DNA from: a bacterium UBP3_UBA1247
GTDB taxonomy: Bacteria > UBA3054
Reading direction: 5' to 3'
Assembly (NCBI GenBank): GCA_002308555.1
Contig: DBWD01000122.1
Span: forward strand, 1 to 6,511
DNA: 6,511 nucleotides
A program made the position numbers and the translations under genes. Within the stretch, counting starts at the first letter, position 1; each line of letters begins with the position of its first letter. Positions 1-6,125 of this stretch are shown one piece after another. Under the pieces are notes generated by a model, which was not told the DNA's origin, ran no database searches, and was given only the letters and a program-made list of their open reading frames with translations.

Positions 1-318
1 AACTTCGACTGGACCGAGATAGAACCGGTCTTCGACAAGTGCGAGGAAGAGTTCAGGGAACTCAAGGAAGCCCGATCAGAGAACGACAAGGACCACATTG
101 AGGAAGAATTCGGCGACCTCTTATTCGCCCTGGTCAACCTCTCCCGCTTCATGGACGTAAACGCCGAGCAAGCCCTAAGAAGAGCCAACCGCAAATTCAT
201 CGCCCGCTTCAAAAAGATGGAGGAGCTTCTCCAAAAGGACGGCCTCGTCATGCGCGACCAGGACCTCCCCACCCTCGACGCCTACTGGGAAAAAGTGAAA
301 TCCCTGGAAAAAGGATGA
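1..318 (+). CDS. mazG: MazG-type nucleoside triphosphate pyrophosphohydrolase, C-terminal part (5' end outside window)
   Basis: Frame 1 is open from the left edge to TGA at 316-318, giving 105 residues. Seen: an acidic EXXE (residues 17-20 of the fragment), 15 residues, then EXXD (EFGD, 36-39), followed by LLFALVNLSRF and a helix ending RRANRKFIARF. This is the metal-binding four-helix pattern of all-alpha MazG NTP pyrophosphohydrolases, and the tail (KMEELL, then LDAYWEKVK) matches the C-terminal end of E. coli-type MazG. Family knowledge: the enzyme hydrolyses (d)NTPs to NMP and pyrophosphate in the cytosol, cleaning the nucleotide pool and in some bacteria affecting ppGpp levels. The start, upstream neighbours and any N-terminal MazG repeat lie outside the window. 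It converges on the next gene with no gap. A single-domain MazG-like protein cannot be excluded. Confidence 0.9.
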   Translation, partial: NFDWTEIEPVFDKCEEEFRELKEARSENDKDHIEEEFGDLLFALVNLSRFMDVNAEQALRRANRKFIARFKKMEELLQKDGLVMRDQDLPTLDAYWEKVKSLEKG

Positions 319-340
319 TCACTTAACCTTTCTTTTTTCC
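306..340. terminator. Weak A/T-rich bidirectional terminator candidate between convergent genes
   Basis: AAAGG (310-314) can pair with CCTTT (327-331) around a 12-nt loop containing TGATCA. Outer GGAA and T-tract bases extend the pairing imperfectly past a bulged C at 332. A run of six T (333-338) follows on the plus strand and a run of five T on the minus strand. The structure overlaps the last codons of both genes. The stem is short and poorly GC-clamped, so this is only a plausible terminator. No better one is visible at this junction. Confidence 0.3.
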
Positions 341-1878
341 GCCCATTTTTTAAACTTCTTTTTCGTATAGGCTTTGCGGAATTCCCAATCTTTTGGGCCA
401 ATTATTAAGTAAAGGTTCAAAGGATCCATAGGATCGAAAACATCGTATCTTATTTTCTTCGCGTTCGCGGTGTCCAGCGCGTCCAGTTTCGGGTCTTTTT
501 CCTTTTCCAACTCTTCCTGGCAAAATTGATATTTCGCAAGGTCTACATTTCGGTTCGCGCTTTCGCCTGTGCCGTAAAAATACATGAAATCATCGTAATC
601 ATCTTCCTCTTCGGCCCTTTCCCTTATCCGCTCCCTTGCATATTTTGAACGTCCGGCGTCTCTTTGGATCTGATTGGTTTTTATGTCTGGCATTTTCTTA
701 AGCCACGCTTCAAAATCCTGTTCCGAAGTTATCTCCTCCACCCTTTTCAAAACGGATACAGAAGGGGTTGAAAGCGCCATAAGCCTGGCCCTGACTTCCT
801 TTCTCAATTCTCTGTAGTCTTTTGTCCACAACCGTTCCCAGAGATACTGATTGCCTTCCGCCAATTTTTCCAGATCCTTATCCAGCCATAAGCCGAAAAT
901 ATTTTTCACCAAGGCTTTTTCGTCGATGTTCCACCCGTACATTCTAAAAAGCTTCACGTAATCCTTGAGGTCGCCAGGGCGAAGCAAGAGTTTGTCTTCG
1001 GGATAATGTTTTTTCAAAAACTCCCGGGCTTCCTCGCTTTTTCCTTCATTCTCCAAGGCCTCGCAATAAACGCCGACAGGGAAAAAGTAATCCGGGCTTT
1101 TTTCTATCGCGAGCGCAAGCCCTTCCTTAAACTCACGCAGACGGCCAAAAGATTTAGCTTCGCGGCCGTATCTTGTCCAAAACGCTTTCCACCATGTGGG
1201 ATAATCTTTCAAGGAATCTGCCTCGCCCGCGTATTTTTGTTCCAGGCTTTTCCATTCTTCCGCCTTTCTCTCCGTGAAATTTAAAGGCGCCGCCGGAGGG
1301 CCAAACATTTTCATAACGCTCAGAACTGTCATGTGCGAATGATAGTTTTTCTCTTGCTCCGCTTTTAGTTCTGTTTCGGCCAGCGCCTTGTAGAATTCTT
1401 TTTCCTCGAACGGCTCCTCTTCCCTGACATATTTCAAAAAATAATCTTTTAGGGCATAAAATCTGGAAAGCCCCTTCTTAAGATCTGCCGCTTCTTTCTC
1501 AGTCATGTCCGGAAAAGTCGCTTCCTCAAAAAGTTGTTTGTAGACCGGATCGCCCAGGCGCTGACATACGCCGTGTGCCCTTTCAAAGGCCATCCAGCGT
1601 TTTACCGCCGTTTCCGGATCCTTGACGCGAAAATTTTCTTCAAATTCCGCCAGAAGTTTTTCTGTTCTTTCCAGCTCATTGGTCAGGCCTTCCTTTGAGA
1701 AACGAAACGCCTCCCCGTCCGTGTGCGAATTGACCCATTCGATCTTTATTTCCGCGAGCCTCTTCATCCAAACGTCCGTGTCCTTGGTAAATCTTTCCGC
1801 TTCCGCCTCCGCGAAGGCGAAAACCACGGCGAAAACAAGCGCGAAAAGCAGGACGACGGGCTTGAGGGAGTTTTTCAT
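319..1878 (-). CDS. Exported protein of unknown family, 519 aa
   Basis: I do not recognise the family. The start at 1878 is preferred over an ATG at 1890 because GGAG sits 6 nt before it, while the upstream ATG has no ribosome site. Seen: K2/K6, a hydrophobic stretch at about 7-22, then AFA-EAEAE, a typical Sec signal peptide with signal peptidase I cleavage near residue 23-27. There is no lipobox Cys. The mature protein is highly charged (Lys, Glu, Arg), rich in aromatic residues and mostly helical, with only three Cys (105, 272, 453). Residues about 247-295 resemble a TPR-like helical pair (ALAIEKSPDYFF, then YCEALENEGKSEEAREFLKK). An acidic patch EEEDDYDD lies at 423-430 and the C-terminus is strongly basic. 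No catalytic motif is apparent. Sampled lines are roughly 40-53% GC, well below argH and clp. Inference: a periplasmic or secreted alpha-helical protein, perhaps lineage-specific or acquired. Confidence 0.85.
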   Translation of the reverse strand: MKNSLKPVVLLFALVFAVVFAFAEAEAERFTKDTDVWMKRLAEIKIEWVNSHTDGEAFRFSKEGLTNELERTEKLLAEFEENFRVKDPETAVKRWMAFERAHGVCQRLGDPVYKQLFEEATFPDMTEKEAADLKKGLSRFYALKDYFLKYVREEEPFEEKEFYKALAETELKAEQEKNYHSHMTVLSVMKMFGPPAAPLNFTERKAEEWKSLEQKYAGEADSLKDYPTWWKAFWTRYGREAKSFGRLREFKEGLALAIEKSPDYFFPVGVYCEALENEGKSEEAREFLKKHYPEDKLLLRPGDLKDYVKLFRMYGWNIDEKALVKNIFGLWLDKDLEKLAEGNQYLWERLWTKDYRELRKEVRARLMALSTPSVSVLKRVEEITSEQDFEAWLKKMPDIKTNQIQRDAGRSKYARERIRERAEEEDDYDDFMYFYGTGESANRNVDLAKYQFCQEELEKEKDPKLDALDTANAKKIRYDVFDPMDPLNLYLIIGPKDWEFRKAYTKKKFKKWAEKRKVK

Positions 1879-1884
1879 AACTGG

Positions 1885-1888
1885 CTCC
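1885..1888 (-). promoter_or_regulatory. Ribosome binding site that decides the start of the exported protein
   Basis: On the minus strand GGAG lies 6 nt upstream of the ATG at 1878-1876. The alternative in-frame ATG at 1890-1888 overlaps this site and is preceded by A/T-rich sequence without a Shine-Dalgarno match. Starting at 1878 also gives a cleaner signal peptide (MKNSLKP). Confidence 0.7.
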
Positions 1889-1908
1889 ATATTTTATCTA
1901 GTTGGTTT

Positions 1909-1917
1909 ATTTTAGCA
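1909..1917 (-). promoter_or_regulatory. Extended -10 promoter for the exported-protein gene
   Basis: The minus strand reads TGCTAAAAT: a TG-N extension plus TAAAAT, five of six matches to TATAAT. No convincing -35 box lies at the right distance, which extended -10 promoters tolerate. A start near 1902 would give a leader of about 24 nt containing the GGAG site. A second A/T-rich box (TAAAAT at 1896-1891) would start transcription at the Shine-Dalgarno itself and is less likely. Confidence 0.45.
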
Positions 1918-1936
1918 TACTTTTGTCTTTCCGTTG

Positions 1937-1967
1937 TTGTGATTTTACGCCTCTGATTTGCTATAAT
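1937..1967 (+). promoter_or_regulatory. Sigma-70-type extended -10 promoter of argH
   Basis: TGCTATAAT at 1959-1967 is a perfect extended -10 element (TG-N-TATAAT). The best -35 candidate is TTGTGA at 1937-1942 (4 of 6 matches, 19-nt spacer). Expected transcription start is about 1974, which leaves a leader of only about 15 nt. There is no room for a riboswitch or attenuator, and no clear ArgR-type palindrome is visible around the promoter. Confidence 0.75.
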
Positions 1968-1988
1968 CTTTTTACTAGGAGTTTATTT

Positions 1989-3416
1989 ATGTCTGAAAAG
2001 AAAAACGAGAAACTGTGGGGCGGCCGTTTTCAGGACGCTGCCGACCCTTTGATGGAAGCTTTCACCCAGTCCGTTTCCTACGACCAGCTGCTGGCGCATT
2101 TCGATATCCAGGGCTCCAAGGCCCACGCCGCCATGCTGAAGGCCCAGAAGCTTTTGACGGAGGAGGAATGGCAGGCCATCGACAAGGGCCTCGACGAGAT
2201 CGCCGAAGAGATCGACAAGGGAACCTTCGTCTTCGATCCCAAGAAAGAAGACGTGCACATGAACATAGAGTCCGCCCTGAAGGAAAAGATCGGGACGCCG
2301 GCGGGCAAACTGCACACGGGAAGAAGCCGCAACGACCAGATCGCCCTGGACGAGAGGCTCTACCTGTGCTATTCCGTTTCCTGCGCCCAGGTCTACATCA
2401 GGAACCTGCAGAGCGCCCTGGTGGCGCTGGCGGACAAGAACCAGGACGTTATCATCCCGGGCTTCACGCACCTGCAGTACGCCATGCCGGTCCTGGCTTC
2501 ACATCATCTGCTGGCTTACGTGGAGATGCTGGACAGGGACTACGGCCGCTTCAGCGACCAGTTCGGAAGGATACTTAGAAGCATGCCTTTGGGCGCCGGG
2601 GCGCTGGCGGGCAGCGGGCTGCCGCTGGACAGGGAGCTGGTGGCGGACAAGCTGAGCTTCCATTCCGTGGCGCACAACTCGATGGACGCCGTGGGAGACA
2701 GGGACTGCCTGCTGGAATTCCTGAGCGCCTGCGCCGTCTGCGCCATGCACCTTTCCAGGATGGCCGAGGACCTGATCCTCTGGATGTCCCAGCCCTTCTC
2801 CTTCATCGACATCGCCGACCGCTTCTGCACCGGCAGCTCCCTGATGCCGCAGAAGAAGAACCCGGATATCCTTGAGCTGGTGAGAGGCAAGACCGGCCGC
2901 GTCTACGGCGACCTGGTGGCGCTGCTGACGGTCACGAAAGGCCTGCCGCTGGCTTACGACCGCGACCTGCAGGAGGACAAGGAGCCCCTCTTCGACGCGG
3001 AACAGACCCTTTTCTCTTCCTTGCAGATCCTGGCGGCCATGCTGCCCACCGTGACTTTCAAGCGGGACAACTGCGCCGCCGCGGTGAAGGATTCCTTCCT
3101 TTTGGCCACGGACTGGACGGACTATCTGGTCAGGAAAGGCATGCCCTTCAGGGAAGCCCACGGCTGCGTGGGCCGGGCGGTGGCCCTGGCCGTGAACAAA
3201 GGCTGCGGGCTTACGGAACTGGACGCGGAGGAGCTGATGAGGATCTCGCCCCTGATGGACCAGGGCATCCTGGGCATCAATTCCGCCAAACATTCCGTGG
3301 AAGCCAAGAAGACCATCGGCAGCACCAATCCCGAAATGGTCGGGAAAGAGATCGAGGAATGGAAAAAATTCCTCTCCGAAGAGCTGAAAAGATACGAGGC
3401 TCCTCAGGAACAGTAA
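1989..3416 (+). CDS. argH: Argininosuccinate lyase
   Basis: This 475-residue protein has the usual length for the family. The ATG at 1989 follows AGGAG (1977-1981) with a 7-nt spacer. The open frame continues 29 codons further upstream, but that part runs through the promoter and is not protein-like. Seen: N-terminal LWGGRF, HTGRSRND (109-116), THLQ (160-163) with the conserved catalytic-region His161, and the fumarase/aspartase superfamily signature GSSLMPQKKNP (282-292) with the flexible-loop Ser283. Family knowledge: the cytosolic homotetramer splits argininosuccinate into arginine and fumarate, the last step of arginine biosynthesis. No other arg gene is in the window. The clp gene starts 17 nt downstream on the same strand, so the two are probably co-transcribed. 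All key motifs are intact, and adenylosuccinate lyase is excluded by the LWGGRF and HTGRSRND motifs. Confidence 0.97.
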   Translation: MSEKKNEKLWGGRFQDAADPLMEAFTQSVSYDQLLAHFDIQGSKAHAAMLKAQKLLTEEEWQAIDKGLDEIAEEIDKGTFVFDPKKEDVHMNIESALKEKIGTPAGKLHTGRSRNDQIALDERLYLCYSVSCAQVYIRNLQSALVALADKNQDVIIPGFTHLQYAMPVLASHHLLAYVEMLDRDYGRFSDQFGRILRSMPLGAGALAGSGLPLDRELVADKLSFHSVAHNSMDAVGDRDCLLEFLSACAVCAMHLSRMAEDLILWMSQPFSFIDIADRFCTGSSLMPQKKNPDILELVRGKTGRVYGDLVALLTVTKGLPLAYDRDLQEDKEPLFDAEQTLFSSLQILAAMLPTVTFKRDNCAAAVKDSFLLATDWTDYLVRKGMPFREAHGCVGRAVALAVNKGCGLTELDAEELMRISPLMDQGILGINSAKHSVEAKKTIGSTNPEMVGKEIEEWKKFLSEELKRYEAPQEQ

Positions 3417-3433
3417 CCCTTTGAAAACGATCT

Positions 3434-5872
3434 ATGCTTTATAATAATTTTACTCCCCGCGCCCAGCAGGCCATAGCCAACGCGAAAAAAGAGGCTTTGA
3501 GCTGCAACCACTGCCTGGTTGAGCCAGAGCATCTGCTTTTGGGACTGATGGAACTTCCCAACGGTCCTGTCTGGGAGCTTTTTGTCAAATACAACGTCTC
3601 CATAGACAAGCTGCGCTTCGCCATAGCCGGCAAGTATACGGAGAACGACGGCGAGCAGGTCATGGGCGAGCCCATATTGTCCGTCCAGACCAGGAACGCC
3701 CTCACCTACGCCGGACAGTTCGTCAAGCTGCACGGCCATAAGCGCATTTACGACCTGCATCTGCTTTTGGGCCTGCTGCACGAAGGGACCTCGCTTTCCT
3801 TCGACTTCCTGGACAGCTGCGGCATTACCGAGGAAAAGGTCCAGAAAGAGATCGAGGAAAGGTTCGGCACCGACCTGAGGCCGGAGGACGACCGCCAGCC
3901 CCGCATCCGGGTGGAATTCATTCCCCTGGATCTGAAGAAGATCCCGCCCCAGGACGCCAGGTATTTCCGGGAACTGCGCAAGCGCGGCCTGCTGCCTCCC
4001 GGCATGGACAAGGACAATCCGGAAGATCCCGGGTTCGAGCCTGAAGAGGAAACTCCGGAAAAGGTCCTGGAGCGCTTCGGCGTGGATCTCACGGCGCTGG
4101 CCAGGGCGGACAAGTTCGACCCCCTGGTGGGCCGCGAGAAAGAGATCGACAGGCTTTCCGTCATCCTCTGCCGCAGGCAGAAGAACAATCCTGTGCTGCT
4201 GGGCGAGGCCGGCGTGGGCAAGACCGCCATCGTGGAAGGGCTGGCCCGCCGCATCGTGGAGGACCGCGTGCCTGAGCCGCTGCGCGGCAAAAGAGTTTTC
4301 GCCCTGGATCTTTCCCGCCTGCTGGCGGGCACGTCCTTCCGGGGCCAGTTCGAGGAAAAAGTCATCCAGCTGCTGGACGCCCTGAAAGCCGACGGCAAGA
4401 CCATCGTCTTCATCGACGAGATGCACACCATCCTTGGCGCCGGCGCCGTCAAGGACTCCTCCAACGACATCGCCAACATGCTGAAACCCGCCCTTTCCCG
4501 CGGCGAGATCAACGTTATCGGCGCCACCACCAGGGAGGAATACCGCCGCTACGTGGAGAAGGATTCCGCTTTGGAAAGACGCTTCCAGCCCGTCAAGGTG
4601 GAGCCGCCCACGGAAAACGAGACCGTGGAGATCCTGAAGGGCATAAAGGAGCGTTACGAGAAATTCCACCAGGTCTTCTACAGCGAGGAGACGCTCCGCT
4701 ACATCGTGCGTTTGAGCGCCCGCTATATCAACGACCGCTATTTCCCGGACAAAGCCATCGACGTTCTGGACGAGGCGGGCGCCATGGCGCAGCTGCGCCG
4801 TCTGGAGCTGAAGTCCGAGGACGTCATGCCGGTCACTCCCCACGATGTGGCGGTGGTCATTTCCGGCTGGTCCAACATCCCGGTGGAGAATCTCGAGGAA
4901 GAGGAGCGCCAGAAACTGCAGCGCATGGAAGCGGAGCTGCACAAGACCATCGTCGGCCAGTACGACGCGGTGCTGGCCCTGGCCAACGCCATCAGAAGGG
5001 CCCGGGCGGATCTGCGCGATCCCAAGCGCCCCATCGGCTCTTTCCTGGCCCTGGGCCCCACGGGCGTCGGCAAGACGCTTCTGGCCCACGCCCTGGCCAA
5101 GTTCCTCTTCAACAACGAGGACTCCCTCATAGTCCTGGACATGAGCGAATACATGGAGAAATTCAACGTCTCCCGTCTCTTCGGCTCGCCTCCGGGCTAC
5201 GTGGGCCACGAGGACGGCGGTCAGCTGACGGAAAAGGTCCGCAACCATCCCTTCTCGGTGATACTGCTCGACGAGATCGAAAAAGCCCATCCGGACGTGC
5301 TGCACACGCTGCTGCAGATCATGGAGAACGGCCGCATGACCGACAGTCTCGGCCGCCAGGTGGACTTCCGCAACACCGTCATCATCCTGACCTCCAACCT
5401 GGGGGCCAAGGAATTCCAGGAAGGCAACACCCTGGGCTTCGGCGCCGGGGACAGCGCCGGCAGCTACCAGGAACTGAAGAAGCGGCTCATGGAAAAAGCC
5501 CGCAAGACGCTGCGTCCGGAGTTCATCAACCGCCTGGACGACATCCTCATCTTCCGCCCCCTGAAAAAGGAAGAGCTTCTGCGCATCGCCGACCTGGAGA
5601 TAGAAAAAGTGGCCGAGCGGCTTCAGCGGAAGAACATTCTCCTGAAGGTCACGCCGGCCGCCAAAGCCAAGCTCAGGGATAAGGCGGACACGACCCGCTA
5701 CGGCTCCCGCCAGATCAGGCGGGTGGTGGAAAGCGAGCTGGAAGACAAGCTGGCCGAAGCCATTCTGAGCCAGGTCATCCCGGAAAACTGCTCCGTCCTG
5801 GTCAAAGTCAAGGACGGCGAGTTCGTTTTCGAGACCGCCCTCTTGCCGCTGCCGGAACCGGCCAAAGCCTGA
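3434..5872 (+). CDS. clpC: ClpC/ClpA-type AAA+ unfoldase, ATP-binding subunit of Clp protease (no M domain)
   Basis: An 812-residue Hsp100 protein. Seen in order: two Clp-N repeats (about 4-70 and 80-145); an unusually long charged, Pro-rich linker (about 146-205); AAA+ D1 with Walker A GEAGVGKT (257-264), pore loop SFRG (301-304), Walker B D328/E329 and arginine fingers R382/R383; AAA+ D2 with Walker A GPTGVGKT (541-548), pore loop GYVG (588-591), Walker B D613/E614, arginine finger R700 and sensor 2 near R759. LGF at 667-669 occupies the ClpP-docking loop, so it should feed substrates to ClpP. Only 29 residues separate DEAG (446-449) from W479, so the ClpC coiled-coil middle domain is missing, as in ClpA, although the surrounding sequence is ClpC-like. 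ATG 3434 is the only possible start (in-frame TGA at 3422) and lacks a clear Shine-Dalgarno, so translation may be coupled to argH. No clpP, clpS or mecA lies nearby. The clpA/clpC naming is uncertain; the family is not. Confidence 0.93.
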   Translation: MLYNNFTPRAQQAIANAKKEALSCNHCLVEPEHLLLGLMELPNGPVWELFVKYNVSIDKLRFAIAGKYTENDGEQVMGEPILSVQTRNALTYAGQFVKLHGHKRIYDLHLLLGLLHEGTSLSFDFLDSCGITEEKVQKEIEERFGTDLRPEDDRQPRIRVEFIPLDLKKIPPQDARYFRELRKRGLLPPGMDKDNPEDPGFEPEEETPEKVLERFGVDLTALARADKFDPLVGREKEIDRLSVILCRRQKNNPVLLGEAGVGKTAIVEGLARRIVEDRVPEPLRGKRVFALDLSRLLAGTSFRGQFEEKVIQLLDALKADGKTIVFIDEMHTILGAGAVKDSSNDIANMLKPALSRGEINVIGATTREEYRRYVEKDSALERRFQPVKVEPPTENETVEILKGIKERYEKFHQVFYSEETLRYIVRLSARYINDRYFPDKAIDVLDEAGAMAQLRRLELKSEDVMPVTPHDVAVVISGWSNIPVENLEEEERQKLQRMEAELHKTIVGQYDAVLALANAIRRARADLRDPKRPIGSFLALGPTGVGKTLLAHALAKFLFNNEDSLIVLDMSEYMEKFNVSRLFGSPPGYVGHEDGGQLTEKVRNHPFSVILLDEIEKAHPDVLHTLLQIMENGRMTDSLGRQVDFRNTVIILTSNLGAKEFQEGNTLGFGAGDSAGSYQELKKRLMEKARKTLRPEFINRLDDILIFRPLKKEELLRIADLEIEKVAERLQRKNILLKVTPAAKAKLRDKADTTRYGSRQIRRVVESELEDKLAEAILSQVIPENCSVLVKVKDGEFVFETALLPLPEPAKA

Positions 5873-5899
5873 GCCGGGGCGTTCTCCCCGCGGCCCGAC

Positions 5900-5939
5900 C
5901 CCGCCGAAGCGCGATTTCGCGCTTCGGCGGGTCTTTTTT
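5900..5939 (+). terminator. Strong intrinsic terminator after clp
   Basis: A perfect 14-bp GC-rich stem (5900-5913 with 5918-5931) closes on the 4-nt loop ATTT and is followed by TC and six T (5934-5939). It begins 28 nt after the clp stop and should end the argH-clp transcript. Confidence 0.93.
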
Positions 5940-5967
5940 GGGGCGGAGAAGGAAAAGTTTTGCCCAA

Positions 5968-5993
5968 ACGCCCCCGGGAGGCGTGCTTTTTTT
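5968..5993 (+). terminator. Second terminator-like hairpin with T tract
   Basis: ACGCC (5968-5972) pairs with GGCGT (5980-5984) around a C/G-rich loop that may pair further across one mismatch. GC and seven T (5987-5993) follow. It could back up the stronger terminator upstream and shield the sigma-54 promoter from read-through. The stem is short, and a competing GGGGCG/CGCCCC pairing (5940-5945 with 5969-5974) is possible. Confidence 0.45.
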
Positions 5994-6017
5994 GCCCGTT
6001 TCGCCGGACCAGCGTTT

Positions 6018-6048
6018 TTGTTAAATTACTGTTTTACGCTTGTTTAAT
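6018..6048 (+). repeat. Three 11-bp-phased TGTTWWA repeats upstream of the sigma-54 promoter
   Basis: TTGTTAAAT (6018-6026), CTGTTTTAC (6029-6037) and TTGTTTAAT (6040-6048) begin exactly 11 bp apart and share the core TGTT-W-W-A. They end 5 bp before the -24 element. Seen: the repeat and its helical phasing. Inferred: binding sites for a regulator, or intrinsic curvature aiding activator looping. They are closer to the promoter than classical enhancer sites (usually around -80 to -150). Confidence 0.45.
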
Positions 6049-6052
6049 GGTT

Positions 6053-6069
6053 TTGGCACGGTATTTGCT
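6053..6069 (+). promoter_or_regulatory. Sigma-54 (RpoN) -24/-12 promoter
   Basis: T-TGGCACG-GTAT-TTGC-T matches the full consensus YTGGCACGRNNNTTGCW at every specified position, with the invariant GG (6055-6056) and GC (6067-6068) exactly 10 nt apart. Transcription should start near 6080, giving a leader of about 46 nt before the ATG at 6126. Known biology: such promoters are inactive without an AAA+ enhancer-binding activator. No activator gene is in the window. Confidence 0.9.
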
Positions 6070-6082
6070 TAATAATGGCAGT

Positions 6083-6108
6083 GATCAAATCGACTGATTA
6101 ATATGATC
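6083..6108 (+). promoter_or_regulatory. Leader hairpin just upstream of the ribosome binding site
   Basis: GATCA (6083-6087) can pair with TGATC (6104-6108) and AATC (6088-6091) with GATT (6096-6099). The loop is GACT and there is a 4-nt bulge AATA on the 3' side, giving nine pairs in total. It fills almost the whole predicted leader and ends 4 nt before AGGAGG. It may stabilise the 5' end, or act at the DNA level as a dyad. It is too weak to serve as a terminator. Confidence 0.4.
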
Positions 6109-6112
6109 TAAA

Positions 6113-6118
6113 AGGAGG
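6113..6118 (+). promoter_or_regulatory. Consensus Shine-Dalgarno AGGAGG of the zinc-ribbon gene
   Basis: A perfect AGGAGG lies 7 nt before ATG 6126. It fixes the start of a 52-codon gene that would otherwise be easy to dismiss, and it implies efficient translation once the sigma-54 promoter is switched on. Confidence 0.92.
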
Positions 6119-6125
6119 AATCACC

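Noticed and set aside
1902..1988. N-terminal extension of ArgH by 29 residues from ATG 1902
   Set aside because: The extension runs through the TGCTATAAT promoter and gives a Cys/Phe-rich peptide unlike ArgH. ATG 1989 has AGGAG at 7 nt and starts directly before the LWGGRF region.
2499..3293. A 264-codon minus-strand open frame opposite argH
   Set aside because: Shadow of argH codons. The composition is rich in His, Gln, Gly and Val with no recognisable motif and no good ribosome site.
3421..3445. TTGAAA plus TATAAT resembling a promoter at the start of clp
   Set aside because: The spacer is only 13 nt, there is no TG extension, and transcription would begin inside the coding region after the start codon, removing the N-domain start.
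3404..5305. A 633-codon open frame on the minus strand opposite clp
   Set aside because: It lies entirely within the well-supported clp gene. Its protein is low-complexity (Gly, Gln, His, Val, Leu-rich) without domains, as expected for the complement of GC-rich codons.
6018..6048. TTAAA/TTTAA inverted repeat as a classical activator dyad
   Set aside because: Only 5 bp of A/T-only arms in an A/T-rich stretch. The direct, 11-bp-phased repeat explains the same bases better.
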